From Chenopodium formosanum (Eukaryota > Streptophyta > Magnoliopsida > Caryophyllales > Amaranthaceae), in assembly GCA_024500155.1 (NCBI GenBank), contig CM044873.1:3601001-3665000 (forward strand): a stretch of 64,000 nucleotides of DNA, read 5' to 3'. Position 1 is the first letter of the stretch; every line of letters starts with the position of its first letter. Position numbers and translations under genes: made by a program. The notes beneath the pieces are model-generated. The model searched no databases and was not told the origin of the DNA. It saw nothing but the letters and a program-made list of their open reading frames with translations. Of this stretch, positions 12,706 to 25,800 are shown one piece after another.

Positions 12706-15700
12706 TTACATCAGGTCTAGAAAAAATACTGATTTGAAATACCATTGTGGATGAAAGGTCGTGAACGAGATAGCTAGTACGGAAAGCAGCATCCAAGATG
12801 AAAATGGTGGATGCATTGCTGACGCAGCAGAGGCTTTGGGAGAAGTCCTGCCAGCAATAGCAGGAGACACGGCCTGTGCACCAGGAATGCTCTGTTGTTC
12901 ATTGCTAGGCAATGCATTAGGTGGTTTACCCCCTGCTGGTGGCATTGATGGCGCTCTGTTCTGATTGCTTAGATCTTGACCTACAGATATGCCACAGGCA
13001 TAATTAGATTATCTTTTATTATTATGCATTTCCTGACTTCACTAGTAGTAGCAAAGAAATCTAGCCAGCCACATTGAAAGTAGATTAATTTGAGCACGTA
13101 ATAATGAAGCTTTTTGCCTTGACACGGCCTTCTTTCCCAAAAAAAGTTGCTCATGCATCACAAAAGCAAGTTTATATACAAACACAGGTTGGCAATTCGT
13201 AGCATTGTTAGCAAACACTTGTCAGGAAGAACAATAGCACCTATCAGCTTAAGAGCAATCAAATCAACCTTTGTTCAGCCAGACAGAACTTTACAGGAGA
13301 CGCTGGAAACAATAAATATATGACTGAAGGTCCCTTTATAAACCATGGTAAAGAGACCAAATGCAAAACTCCATAGGGCCTCACCAAAGCAGATTGCAAA
13401 TTGAAGCATTAGAACTTCAAACTTTAAATACTTACAATCGGAATGAGACCAGCCAAGTTTCATGTTTTCCCTATCAAACACCATGCGATATCCGGTCATG
13501 AAGTTCTCTGCAAAATAATATTTTTATTCCAGATAAGAAACATAACTGCTAATGCATGTTAAAGTAGTTATATACGAAATATAAAAAATAAACAGGCCCC
13601 CACTTACGGCCAATAATTGCAATATCTCCATCGGCAGGTCCTACAGCTAAACAATATCCCACAATTCCCTGCAGCATAGCATCCCAATAACTTAGCAAGG
13701 CCATCAGGTTCAGGAAAGTAGGAATATTAGATGCTTCAATTCATAGCTACGATATTGATACAATAACCTGAAAGATAATCATGGTTTCTACTGATTTAAT
13801 ATCTTAGCAAGATTTACAAATCACATAAATAATATCCATCAACATTAGATATAATAGGAGTTCGCATATAAAGAACACGCTTCAATGGACTCTAATATAG
13901 AGCGTCCAATCTTTAACAAGGAGATAACTCTGGATAATGGATTGGGTAATGATATGCTTATTTGAAAATAGCTATACTAAAGGACACAACCTAGAGCAGA
14001 GCAAAATAATAAATAACATAAAAAAAAAAAAAAAAACACAAGCATAGGGCAGGCTACTGAGAGTCTGAGACCAATCAGGCCCATGTGGTAAATAAAAAGG
14101 CTTTAATTTTGGATGAATTATGACAAGTTTGCTGGATTAACAATTCATCTTAGCTAACACAAAATTAGACAAGTTATTGTAAATCTACCAAACCAAACAA
14201 TTTCATAAGCAATAAGCTTCTGAAACCAATCAAGCCTATGTTGTAAAATAAAAAAAATAAAAATAAAGGCTTTGATATGAATATTGATACACTTATTGGA
14301 TTAGCGTTTCATCTCAGCCAATGCAAAATTTGACAAATTATTGAAAAACTTCCAAACCAAGCAAACTTAATAGCAATAAGCTAGCAAATCGTTTTAGCTA
14401 GCTTGAATACCTTGTCTCTTTGAATCGATTCACGGTGTACTTTTATTACTCCTCAGACAATCAATCAATCAATCAAAGCCTTAATCCCATAAGTGGGGTC
14501 GGCTACATGAACCAAAAGTGATTATTCCGTGTAGTCATCGACTTTTAATTAAAGATACCTTGACCTAAGCCCTCATTATGCCCAAAATGTAGGAGCTGAA
14601 TGAGACTCTTCAAAAGAAACAACAATGGTAAAATTTGAATATAAATTCAAGTTCATACTGATAGCAATTTTTATTCACATGAACATGTTGCAGCATATTG
14701 AGAAAGAATCTTGGAAGACAGATAACAGATACCCAACAAAGGAAGCCAAAATCAACTCAACTTTGAAATTAGAAACTTGGGGAAAACTATAACCAATCAG
14801 CGATTACTATATATTATATTAAAATATTACACTCTGGCTCATTCAGATATGAGACACTAATCCCAAATATAAAAAAATTCTGATTTGCACACCTTCACTC
14901 AGTATTAAACAACTGGCAGCAGCGTAATTTTATCAACTAGCTAGTAACTATAGAATGTAACTCAGCAGATATTATTCTGTTCTCCTTAATTTAAAGATCA
15001 CAGATATTTTAGGGGAGCAGGGAAGAAGGTGGGGAGGTAATGAGATACCTACCTGATCCCCATTGACAGAGTACATAGGATATTGGACAACAAAACTCTG
15101 GTTAGATGGCAACATCAGCTCCAGAGAAGGAAAATTTTGCAGATCTCCACTGTTTCAACAAGAATATTTTAGACTAATCTGTACAAAGAATAAACACAGA
15201 GTCCAAGAAATAAATTATTAAGATGTCACAAAAAATAACCTTGACTTGTAACAATAATCCCATGGAGATCCATCATAATTTACTCTAGAAGCTTTAACTT
15301 CTTTGTCAAACTGTCAGATATAGCATTGCATCAGCACTGGATCATCTAAAACTAAACTAGAATTCAAATTTGAAAGACAAAAATAAGTACCTCCTGAGTA
15401 ACTTTTTTATACACATCATCTGGTAAATAAGTGAAAGAAAACCCACTATCAACAACAGCATGGAAGCTTGTTTGTTTGAGACAAGTGCCCTTCCCAATAC
15501 AGACAGAATCCACACCAACAACATAAGTTGAACTGAATAGAAGGGGGCAGAGAGAAAGAGAGCCAACATCAATGAACAAATGAGTATTAGTCCAACAAGA
15601 TTCTGGTCTATAGAATGAGGGGACATGATATCAAGTATAAGAAACGTACTACTTTCCATCAAAAGGCAGAAATGAAGTCCATTGATGAGTAGTGAGTCCT

Positions 15701-18579
15701 TGGTCGCCAAAATATATTCTCCCAGAAAAATTTTCATTAAAACACAATGAGAAAGAGTTTCTAATTAATCCAGATTTTGCTAGAAGACTTGGCACAGAAA
15801 TGTCCCCAGGACCTAGACCCATCAGACCATCAGGAGCAATTCCCTCTTCCAAATAAACACCACTTTGCTTCTTACCACACCTGTACAAGATCAAACAGCT
15901 CATAAAGAAGGCATCCAAATTTCCTGGACATAGCAGCAATTACCAAAGATATAGCAATATCAGAGCATACCCAAATATAACTGAAGCTTTTATATTTGAT
16001 GGGCTGCTACTGCTAGATGAGAGATGTAATACATCCTCAACAAGCTGGCCTGAACTTGATGTATTTTCCGAAAAATATTGGACATTGTAAGGGCATGACT
16101 GAGTGGGACTTTTGCAGTTTTCCTGCTGTGCGCATAACCGATGGCTGCAGGCCAGAAGCTTACTGGTATTTGAGCTATCTGGATTGTACTCGTTGAGGTT
16201 CTTATCCTGCATAATAGATGCCCCCATAGACCAAGGAGCACCTGCCAATCAATCACTGGAAATAAGTGCTAACACTGTTCCAAGTATTAGCAGGTACTAA
16301 TCGTACATTCGTACAAAGCACAGGTATAAATCATATTACAGTAGCAAAGTTTATAGAACAATAATTTTGCAAGTAAATAGAAGTGTTCGAATCAAGTCAG
16401 CAAGTCGCATATTTGCATGCTCTTAATCCTTATCAGCCTTTTCATTGGTTTGGTGTCAAATTCTTTCAGTTTCTCTTTCAAACACCGCCCTTCAGCTCTA
16501 TTTACTCATTCTTCTCAATATTATTCAGTTTAATAATAGAATTTAAGCTCTTTGCACCTGATTCTCCCTTATCTCAACTTATTAGAACTCATTCGAACTT
16601 ATTAGCCCTCATCTAAACTAATGAACTTATCACTAATTGCTTCTAGTGATAATATGAACTTGGTAGCCCACATATGAAGTTACTAGTCTTTATGAAAACA
16701 TAATAATTCTTTTTTAAACTTATATTTTCTAATGTTGAAGAACATGAATTAAGATACAGGAGATTATCTTTCAACATCAATATACTCTGTATTATAATGG
16801 CTTAAAACTTATAAGATACTCTACATAAAACCATTCCTAGAACTTTTAATAACAAAATAAACAGAAAGAAAACAAAAGAATATGGACAGAAAGAAAAACA
16901 GCATACCAAACTGTTATAATGAGTAGCGGAGAGAGAAGCACATTGGACACAATCACATGGAACCCAAAGTAGATCACTACCAGCATCCAAGGCAACCATA
17001 AAAGATACATTTGGTGTTCCTATATCAATCCAAGTATAGTATAACCTGCAAATTTTACCGCTCATAATTACAATAGCAAACAGGAAGCAAAACCACATTA
17101 ACTTCACTACTGCAAACTTATGCAGAAATGTCCACATCACTCCCCTCAATGCGCTAATTACTGAATAACTGTCATATATACTATTTACAACATCCTAAAT
17201 TAATCATAAGCAATTTAATTTGGACTATAACACTACTTACACACTCCCCCCTTTAACCATCTATTGTAATTTGTCTCTGAGGAAAAGCATAATCATGTAG
17301 GATTTCATTAGATTTGTCTCGACATATACTTTTTAAGATATCAATGGATATTGTGCTTAGGGAAGCTTTATCCCCCAAAGTTGCACTACTAACAGAGGAG
17401 CTATAATGCTTCCTAGAATGGAAAAAATTTGGTAATATTTAAGGCTCTAAGCTTTCACTGCAGTAATTATAGTAAAATTATGTAATGCCCTAAATTTTGA
17501 TTGGTTGGGAACTTAGAACAATAAGAAATATTCTAGGAAGAATACCAGATATTGCAAAAGGGCAGAAATCTCCAATTATTAAACTCTCACCACCCACACA
17601 AAATTATCACATACTGACAATAGCTATCACATTACTTAAAATAGAATGGTTAATGATCGTACGTTCTGAAATCGTGACAAAAATAGTGTGGTAATGACTC
17701 ATTAAAGCTTTCTAGTGAACTATGTCATATCCTCACTAGTGTGAGGTTAAGCCAATGGGAAAATTACTTTCGGCCGGAGAGGTAGTACTCCGTATAATGT
17801 TGTACAGATTATAGAAGCTATCCAATCATAAACCACTGCTATATTCGATAAGGCAACACCTTTCTACAAAAACACTAAGATAGTATATGCGATTATGCCA
17901 TTGTTAATTCCGGCAATTAGAATCCCCTCCATCACACTTTAATACGCCACAATCTTCCTACTGTATCTAGTCTCCTTCATACTGTATCTAATACTAATTC
18001 TATTAAGAATTCTCCCATATTACTCTTACTGAGTGCTATTTTAAGAATTTGATGCAAAGTATCATCATTAGATGCTTGTTCTCAGCAATTGTAAACATTA
18101 ATCGTATACTTAAACACGACGACTAATAATTAAATGTGGCGTATTAAAGCGGAACAGAGTGAGTACATATTACAGCATATAATATCATCAAGTAAACTAA
18201 TACACAAATTCCTTAAAACAGAAATTTCCATCTAATTAACAATAAATCAGACAAAATTAAAGCAGAAATTCACAATTTAAGCATAAAAATTGACATACCA
18301 ACCAAGTTCATTGCCAAAAGACTGAGCTTGACTACCCTGAGAAGGAAAAACCAACTGACGCTGATGACCGATTTTCATCTTCTGCCTTTGAAGATCACCG
18401 ATCGACAAACTCTGATAATACTCTTTACTCTTAAATTCCGGCCACAATTTCTTACCGGAAAACCCTCGCAACTCGTCGGAAAATCGGTGCACTAATCTGG
18501 ATGTATACATCATACTACTCTCTCGAATCATAACCAAAATCAACAACATCCATAACAATAGAGCTAATTTCTTCGGCAT
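12706..18579 (-). CDS. Aspartic proteinase-like protein 1 (A1 pepsin family, At5g10080-like)
   Basis: Ten exons join in phase: 18579-18299, 17045-16907, 16206-15971, 15880-15653, 15532-15391, 15310-15240, 15149-15053, 13668-13608, 13507-13436 and 12980-12706, giving 533 residues, close to the usual length of about 530. The N-terminus has a hydrophobic signal-like segment (MPKKLALLLWMLLILVM). The protease core carries YYTWIDIGTP, the first catalytic motif at Asp114, CGKKQSG, GLMGLGPGDISVP, the second catalytic motif at Asp323 (VVDSGFSFTYLP), and GYRMVFDRENMKLGW. The C-terminus is a Pro/Ser/Ala-rich linker followed by a hydrophobic end, which suggests a GPI anchor or membrane attachment. The first motif reads D-A-G-S instead of the normal D-T-G-S, so full activity is uncertain. 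The substrate is unknown. Confidence 0.9.
14455..14570. repeat. TCAA microsatellite plus a dispersed-repeat-like motif in an intron
   Basis: Inside the large intron of the aspartic protease gene. A short (CAAT)n run is followed by AAGCCTTAATCCC and GTGGGGTCGGCTACATGAA, a combination I recognise as a widespread plant SINE or retrotransposon-end motif. No flanking duplication was seen, so this is a weak call. Confidence 0.35.
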
Positions 18580-19883
18580 TTTCGGCGATTAATCGATGAA
18601 CAAAGTTGTTAATCTAGGGTTTTGCAGAGATCTGGGAATAAATCGAAGGGAAGAAGAAGGAGAAATGAGCAGGGAGTAGAGAGTGAGAGAGTGAGAAAGA
18701 GTAGTGATAAAAAGTGTGTTTAAAAAAAGAGGAGAGAGAAAACAAAAAAGAGGGGTTTACGCTAATTACGCTCCGTCATCCATGTGTATCGTAATTCCCA
18801 AGTCCAAATCACCTTTTTCTAAATTTGCTTTATTGTTTTGTTGGACCTATTTAATTATGGAAAGGGTAAGCTAGGAATTGTCATTTTCCTTAGCATACAT
18901 CAACATCATCTAGATTTTTTTACGAAGTATTTTTTTTTTAGGAGCTATCATGTGATTGATACTATGGTAAACAAAAACTTTATTTCTTGAAATTAGATGC
19001 AATGTTGAACTAATTTCATTGATTGAACTAAGCTAAGTTGAACTGAACTTATTAGAGCTGAATTAAACTGAACTGAAATAAATATTTTATAAGAGAAGGA
19101 AATTAGAAGCTAAACTGAACTGAACTTATTAGAGCTGAACTAAACTGAAAATAATCATAGGAGAACAGGCCCTAAGTCTGTAATACTTACTCTGTTTTTA
19201 TTTATTTGCCCCATTTAATGTAGAGTAGTAAAATCAAATTTGGAATTAGTAGCAAAAATAATACTCAGACTATTCGAGCATGTTCAAACTATTTCAGAAA
19301 GATGGAGTATTCATTTTGAAACGATCCTACGAGTTCAGGTTAGGATTTACGTGAAACCAGACTTCAGTGGAGCTTGGAAAAGAAAAAAAACTTTTTCAAA
19401 TCCGTGGTACAGCATGCAGTAGGAATGTATGATGAACCCTTGCTTTCCTTTAGCTATCTTTGTGGTCACCCTTTGTCTGTCTACCTCGAAAATCATGTGG
19501 CGCCACTAACATAGAAAAGTAGTCCACTAAACAAAAACTGTTACATTATTAACAGTGTCTTTCAACTCTCAGTTTACAAAAGAATGCACGAATCAATGAT
19601 TATAATGTCAAGAAACATGTATACTACAAGCAAAACACAGGTATACTACAAATACAATCTCGACAACACTATGTACAAGACCACGTCCACGACCAACACT
19701 ATTTAAGGGCAAAAAGTTGATCGACAAAAGAATAAAAGTAGGAAGAAGGTATCTCACGCCTCACGGATGAGCTATTCGCAATATAGGTAAGTATTATATT
19801 CCCAGCCCTTACGCTGATGTAATGCCATCATCTTTGTAGCTCGAGCAAAAATATATTTAACGAGGGGAAATTGGAGGATCCTA
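18580..19883. other. Intergenic between the aspartic protease and CSI1
   Basis: Contains the aspartic protease 5' leader and promoter (minus strand, from about 18580 up) and the CSI1 3' UTR (below 19884). Near 19030-19150 the phrase AACTGAACTTATTAGAGCTG occurs twice about 75 bp apart, a short direct repeat typical of degenerate MITE debris. No other gene is evident. Confidence 0.5.
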
Positions 19884-22800
19884 CTATTTGTTAGACCATT
19901 GGAATTCAATTTCCAAATTTCTCGAGGGACCGCTCTTGCTTTCGGGTAGTAGCGTATACTCCCCAGCTACTGCTCCCAGCATAACTACTCGATCAATCTG
20001 GATTGTCACCTTACCAAATGAACTCTGCAAAAGCACAGAAATATTAAGGTAAGAAATAATACAATCATGGTTCAAATGATGTTATTCAGTCTCCTCTAAA
20101 ATGCCTATTTACCTTTCCTACTTTACTCTTGTTTTTGCATGAAATGTGTAGTTTCTGTCCCTTAGGTGGACTCTCAAACGACCATACAAAGCTCTCATCC
20201 CATTCTGGGGCAGGACCAGTTGACACAACCTGTCAAAACAAGCAGGATTTAGCTGATAGAAGAAGGCAAAAACACTAGGTCTGATAAAATGTGATTTAAC
20301 AAGCTACTCCCATACATCCCATAAAATGACAAAGATATGTTGAATTGATGCACAAAGTAATAGTACCAATGCTTCTTCTTCAAAAAAAAAAAAAAAAAGG
20401 TACCAATGCAAGATATGTGATAATTTTTGACCAATGTTGAGAGTGACCAGTCTCAAATGGACGTATGGAGTATTAAATAGCAAGCTGGTCATGTCTTTAT
20501 TATCAAAACTATTGATTAAATATAGACAAAGAAGAGAAGGTTTAACAAATAATTAAGTTGAATCTTACCTTTGTCTGTCTGGGTGGAGTATTCCCTAACG
20601 TAAGCTTGCAAAATACACTAGGGTTTCCCACTGATTGCCTCATATTGTTTCCACGCTTGATTATGACAGTAAGAGTTCCAGGCAAACACTGCAGCAGAAA
20701 TTCAGCCTTCTCTTGGAAACGAGGAGGGCCAGATTGGATCAAATACTGCAGCAAAGGAATTGCATCTGCAGCAGCTATAGATTGAGCACGAGATACTTCT
20801 GCAGGGCATGCTGACCACGCTTGTCTTAAAAGAAACAGAGCATCTAAGGCAGCTTCTTGAGTTGCCTCTGAGCCTGTTTTGAGTGAGGTCACTAGGTGTG
20901 GTATACTAAGGGTAGCAGGTTCAGTGGCTCTTAGACGTGGGAAGTTGCCAAAAAGTGCATTCAGGGCTTTCAAATACTCGTCATTTACATTTCCAGAGGC
21001 CCATAAATCCTTTTCAATAGCAGCTGCAAGAACAAGAACTAGTCAAAAACAGAACTTCATAAATGGATAACTATACAATGCTGATAATAGAATTTGCCAA
21101 GGAAAAGTTGACTTCAATCCTTTTTTCCCTCCACTCATTGCATCAGCAAAGTTTGGGACTACTAAATATATTCTAAATTTGAAGATTTCAAGGTGGACAT
21201 CTTTAAAGCAAAGAAAGATCAAGCAAAATGCCACAATGTAGAGGAGAGCAAACAAAAGGGGACTGCAGCAAGTATTTGACAATGTGCAGACAACAAGGTG
21301 ACTAGATTACCCAAGATTTTTCTCTGTTCGACTTTAATAACATGAGAATGATGGTCGAAGACTGAGGTAACTCAAACATTTTAACAAGAGTACTAGCAAC
21401 TTTTACCATGAGTTCAGGAAATTTACCAGTTATAGCCCGGACAGTTTCACTGGAAGCATACTCCTGGATTGTATTGTTGGAAAAGAGAAGCTTAATAAAC
21501 ATAGCTGCCTGAATTGAAGTTTCTGGATCACTGGAACCAATTAGATCAAGTATAACTTGAACTCCACCGGCTTCTGCAACTGCTCTTTTATTTGCTCGGC
21601 TGTATGTCACGAGATTCTGAAGGGCGCAGATGGCTACCACTTTCATTTCCTCAGTGGGCTGATCTTCAAGTAGATTAACCAGGGCACGACAAGCTGAAAC
21701 GGCATCAGCAGAACGGGCTAGAGTCTCATTCTGGAATAGATCACCCAAAGCCAGAGTGGCCAACAACCTTGCCTGCTGACCTTGTGTTTGAGGGTCTAAA
21801 AGATATTGAGACAAAGGCAAGATAGCAGATCGACCAGCTTTTGACTCCCTGATTTTTACATTATTCAGCAACACTTCAAGCAATCTTGCAGAAGTATCCT
21901 CACATTGATGGCATCTAAGAAGCTCCAACAGAGCTTCAATTGCACCACTTTCAGCCATGGCCTCAGCGCTGGTTGAATCATCACTTTCCAAAACAAGAAG
22001 AGCATTCAATGCTCCAGTTACAGTACTTTCGGAACCAGAGTGAAGCAATCTTACAAGCACAGCAATGGGCACTTCCAAATAAAATTCTGAGCTGAATTGC
22101 AGAATACAAGACAAAACAGAGGCTGCAGATTCCCACAGAGCATGAGGAAGTGGTGGCTCAACTTGCAATATCACCTTGGATAGCTCAATAACACCGCCCT
22201 CCTTTGCGATTTCATTTGGCCAAATAAGTGCAATACCAACGAGAGCCTTAATTGCTCTCTGCTGCAAAATGTGTATCCCAGATCCAAGAGCTTTTACAAG
22301 TGGACCAATAACTTGTTGTGTCAAGGAGTCCTTCTGCAGGTTCTCCTCCAACAATAAGTGGGACAAAAGTTCAGCAGCCAACTGTTGTACAGCCGGAACA
22401 TTTGAGTCTAGTAATGGGATAACAGGTTCAATAGCCTGGTGAGTGGTTAAGGTGTGGTCGGCACGACACTGCGGATGTTCTAAAATATTAACAAGAACCT
22501 GCAATGCACTGTGTTGCCCATCTGGGCCAAGGTCTGATCGTGACAGCAACATGAAAAGTGGCTCAACCACTTTAGCTGCCGACGGGCCTTTGGCAATTGT
22601 GGCATTATTTGTCAATATCCGGAGCAATTCAGCAAAAGCGGCAGAGAGAAAATTAGGTGCTTCATGGAGTATGTCAAGTATGCTTTCAATGACCCCAGCT
22701 TTCACCATTTCCGTCTTGCAAGCAGGTCTGTCTTTTCCCAACTTCACCAAAGCTCTTGAAACAGCCTCATGAAGCAAGTAATTCCTGCTGTATAGAAGGC

Positions 22801-25800
22801 CAACAAGAGGAATGACTGCACCATGAGCTGAAACTAGTTCAGCCAACTGCTCGTCATCCAAGAGCTTATCCAAAGCATGAACAACTGAATGCTGGGCAGG
22901 GGTAAATTCTGTAACTAGAAGAGAGACCAATGGCTCAACACAACGTGCTGCAGCTACAGTAGACCTGATTCTTGTATTTGTGAAGAGAACAGAGCACAGC
23001 TCAGCAGCATCACCCTTCAACTCCATTGAACAATTTGATGACAGGATTTTGCAAAGAACATCCACTGCACTCATTTCAACATCAGCCACTCCTAGGGCTC
23101 TAGAAGGATTTTCACTTAACAGCCTGATCAGTGCGGCAATTGCAGCATGCTGTTCTCTCTCCGAGCCAGTACTTAATACTTCCACCAATGGCTGCACAGC
23201 TTGTCTAGCTGTTTCTGCATTTCTTACATGGTCTGCAGAAAATAAGCTTTCCAGCGCTTTGGCTGCACTGAATCTAGCCGCCCTTCCACCCAAGCGCAAG
23301 ACAGCTACAAGCTGGGTTACTGAGCCAAATGCAGATTCATGCCTGCATATTTCAGCACTACTAAAGAGAATCCCCAACAAATCAGTAGCAGCTTCTTCAG
23401 TTGCATCTTGAGGACCAAGTGAAAGATATTTGGTCACTGCCTCAAGTGCTCCTGACTCTACCATCACCATCTTATTTGATGGACAGTCAACCGCAAGCTG
23501 GGTGAGAAGCCCAAGAGCAAGGAATGGTGCCCCTGGACGATCAGGAATTGGTTTAAGGAGATCCACAAGGGCAGGTATTGCTTTCCGAGACATAGCTCCA
23601 ACTCTAATGTCATCAACTCTAAACAATCTTTCAAGCGTCACTTGATCAGGATAACGAACCAAAGAAAACTCCTCCGACAATTTCAAGAGGTTGTATATAT
23701 CTTCGTCAGCACAGCCAAGTAAAGCAATAAGCCCACCAGCTACACCAGAGTTTGCAACAGATAAGAGAGTTCCCCTGCTACCATTGCAGACGAGACTGGC
23801 CAATGCTTGTGCTGCAAAATATCTGTGAGCTGGCTCTTCCGACCTCAACAAATTCGCAAGAACTGGAATGGATTTCATAGTTGCATTTGCTCGTATGATA
23901 TCTCTATCTTGAAACAGAATCGCCAGCAATAAAGCATAAGTCCATATGCTACTATCTTCAATATAGTCAGTCTGCAACATATATAACAAAGGCATATCAA
24001 GGAAAAATTTAAGCAAAATGCTCACCCAAAGAAAAGGAAAAAAATCAACATACAAATGAACAATAATGATATAAATATTCAGCCCAACAGAAAACCAAAT
24101 CTACCAGCACATGAAATCCCACTATTAAACTGAGTAAAAGCATTACCTGAGTATACTGTGAAATTTTCTCTGTGACAGCCTCAATTCCTCCAGCTTCCAT
24201 GATAGCAAGTTTACTTTTCTCGTCATGAGTAGCAAGTATAGACAGCAACCACACAGCAATATTGGTACCACACATGACCTTTGTGCCAGGAGTGGCTTCT
24301 GCATCCCTTCCCTCTTCTGTAACCCACTGAATGCAAATGCACACTGCCTCCTGCTCATTATCCTCCTGATCTTCCAGTGAACTTTGAGAGGTAGTAACCA
24401 CTTCCACCAGAGCCTGTATGAGATAAGTAGATAATTTTGAGTCATTCAGATCCTCCACTACTCTCTGATGATTAACTCTTGCTGCACAAGAAAGGAGTGC
24501 AGCACCCCCAACTGTAACAATTGTGTCCCTAGAACTAATAACTCTTCTAGCAATAGATTCAATACAACCTGATGAACTACAAATTATCTCCCCTAGTGCA
24601 ACTAATTGATCACGGCAAAGCCTAGATAATATCTCAATTGCTTTATCCTGTAATGCTGGAGCAGCATCAGCTATGCATGAAACTATTGGAGTGATCCGGC
24701 TTGGAGACTCTGCTAGAATTGCCCATGCTGGTCGGACTTTTCCACCTGGAACTCCAGCTCTCGACAGATATGCAAGGGCATCCAAGGCTTCTGATGTAGC
24801 AACGGAGCCATCCTTGGCCAACTCCAAGAAAGAAACTAAAGACAGAACAGTACCAACACGATTCACGCAGTCACATAGAGCATCATCAATCAGACGTTTA
24901 TGCAGAAGACGAGCAACAGCAGCTGCTGCATGAGTTTTGCCAGAAAGTGTACCCTCACGCAAAACCCTTGTAGCAGGTAAAATAATTTCTTCAGGTACCA
25001 CTCTTTCTGAAAGTTCATCATCCAATAGGAGACTTGCAAGTGCACATGTTGCCTGCTCTGCAACTTCAAGAACAGAAGAACTTGCAAGAACAAGTAGCCG
25101 AGGCAAAACATCTCTAGCAACAGAACCAATTTCAGGGTTTTCCCTTACTGATAGAAATATAGCAGCAAGACAACAAGAGGTTGCAACTATAATCTTCTCT
25201 GATTCTGAATTCAGGAGCTTCGTTACTGACCAGAGAGTCTTAACTGCAATACTGCTCTCACGTAAATCTTTCCTAAGATGAAATATTCCAGCAAGAGTGG
25301 AGGCGGATTTTGCCTGGGTTTCTTCTTTAGTAGAACCCAATATTTTAACCATAGTCTCAATAGCATCATTGGCAGCACCACCATCGCGTAGAATATCATT
25401 AAGGGGTACCACAGACAGCATACTTTTCAGAGCATCCAGAACATAGATTTTAGATTCAGGAAGATCGCTGGTTAAAAGTGCAGTGAGTTGGCTGATGGTA
25501 GAAGTATCAGATTTGTGGATTAGATGATGCAATGTTTTGGCTGCAATCTCCTTCCCATTTGAGCTGCCATTCTTCAATAACCACAGGAGAGCAGGAACCG
25601 CATCAGCACTTTCAACACATGCTCGTATATCTTCACTATGATTACACAGGTTTCCCAATATAGTTGCAGAGTCTTCTTTGGCTTTTGCAGAACCAGTCTC
25701 CAGAATCTGAACCAGCGGAGGTATTCCACCAGCTGCAGTAATAGCCCATTTGCTCTCATCATTCTCATTTGAAAGAAGGGAAAGCAATGCAACAGCACAT

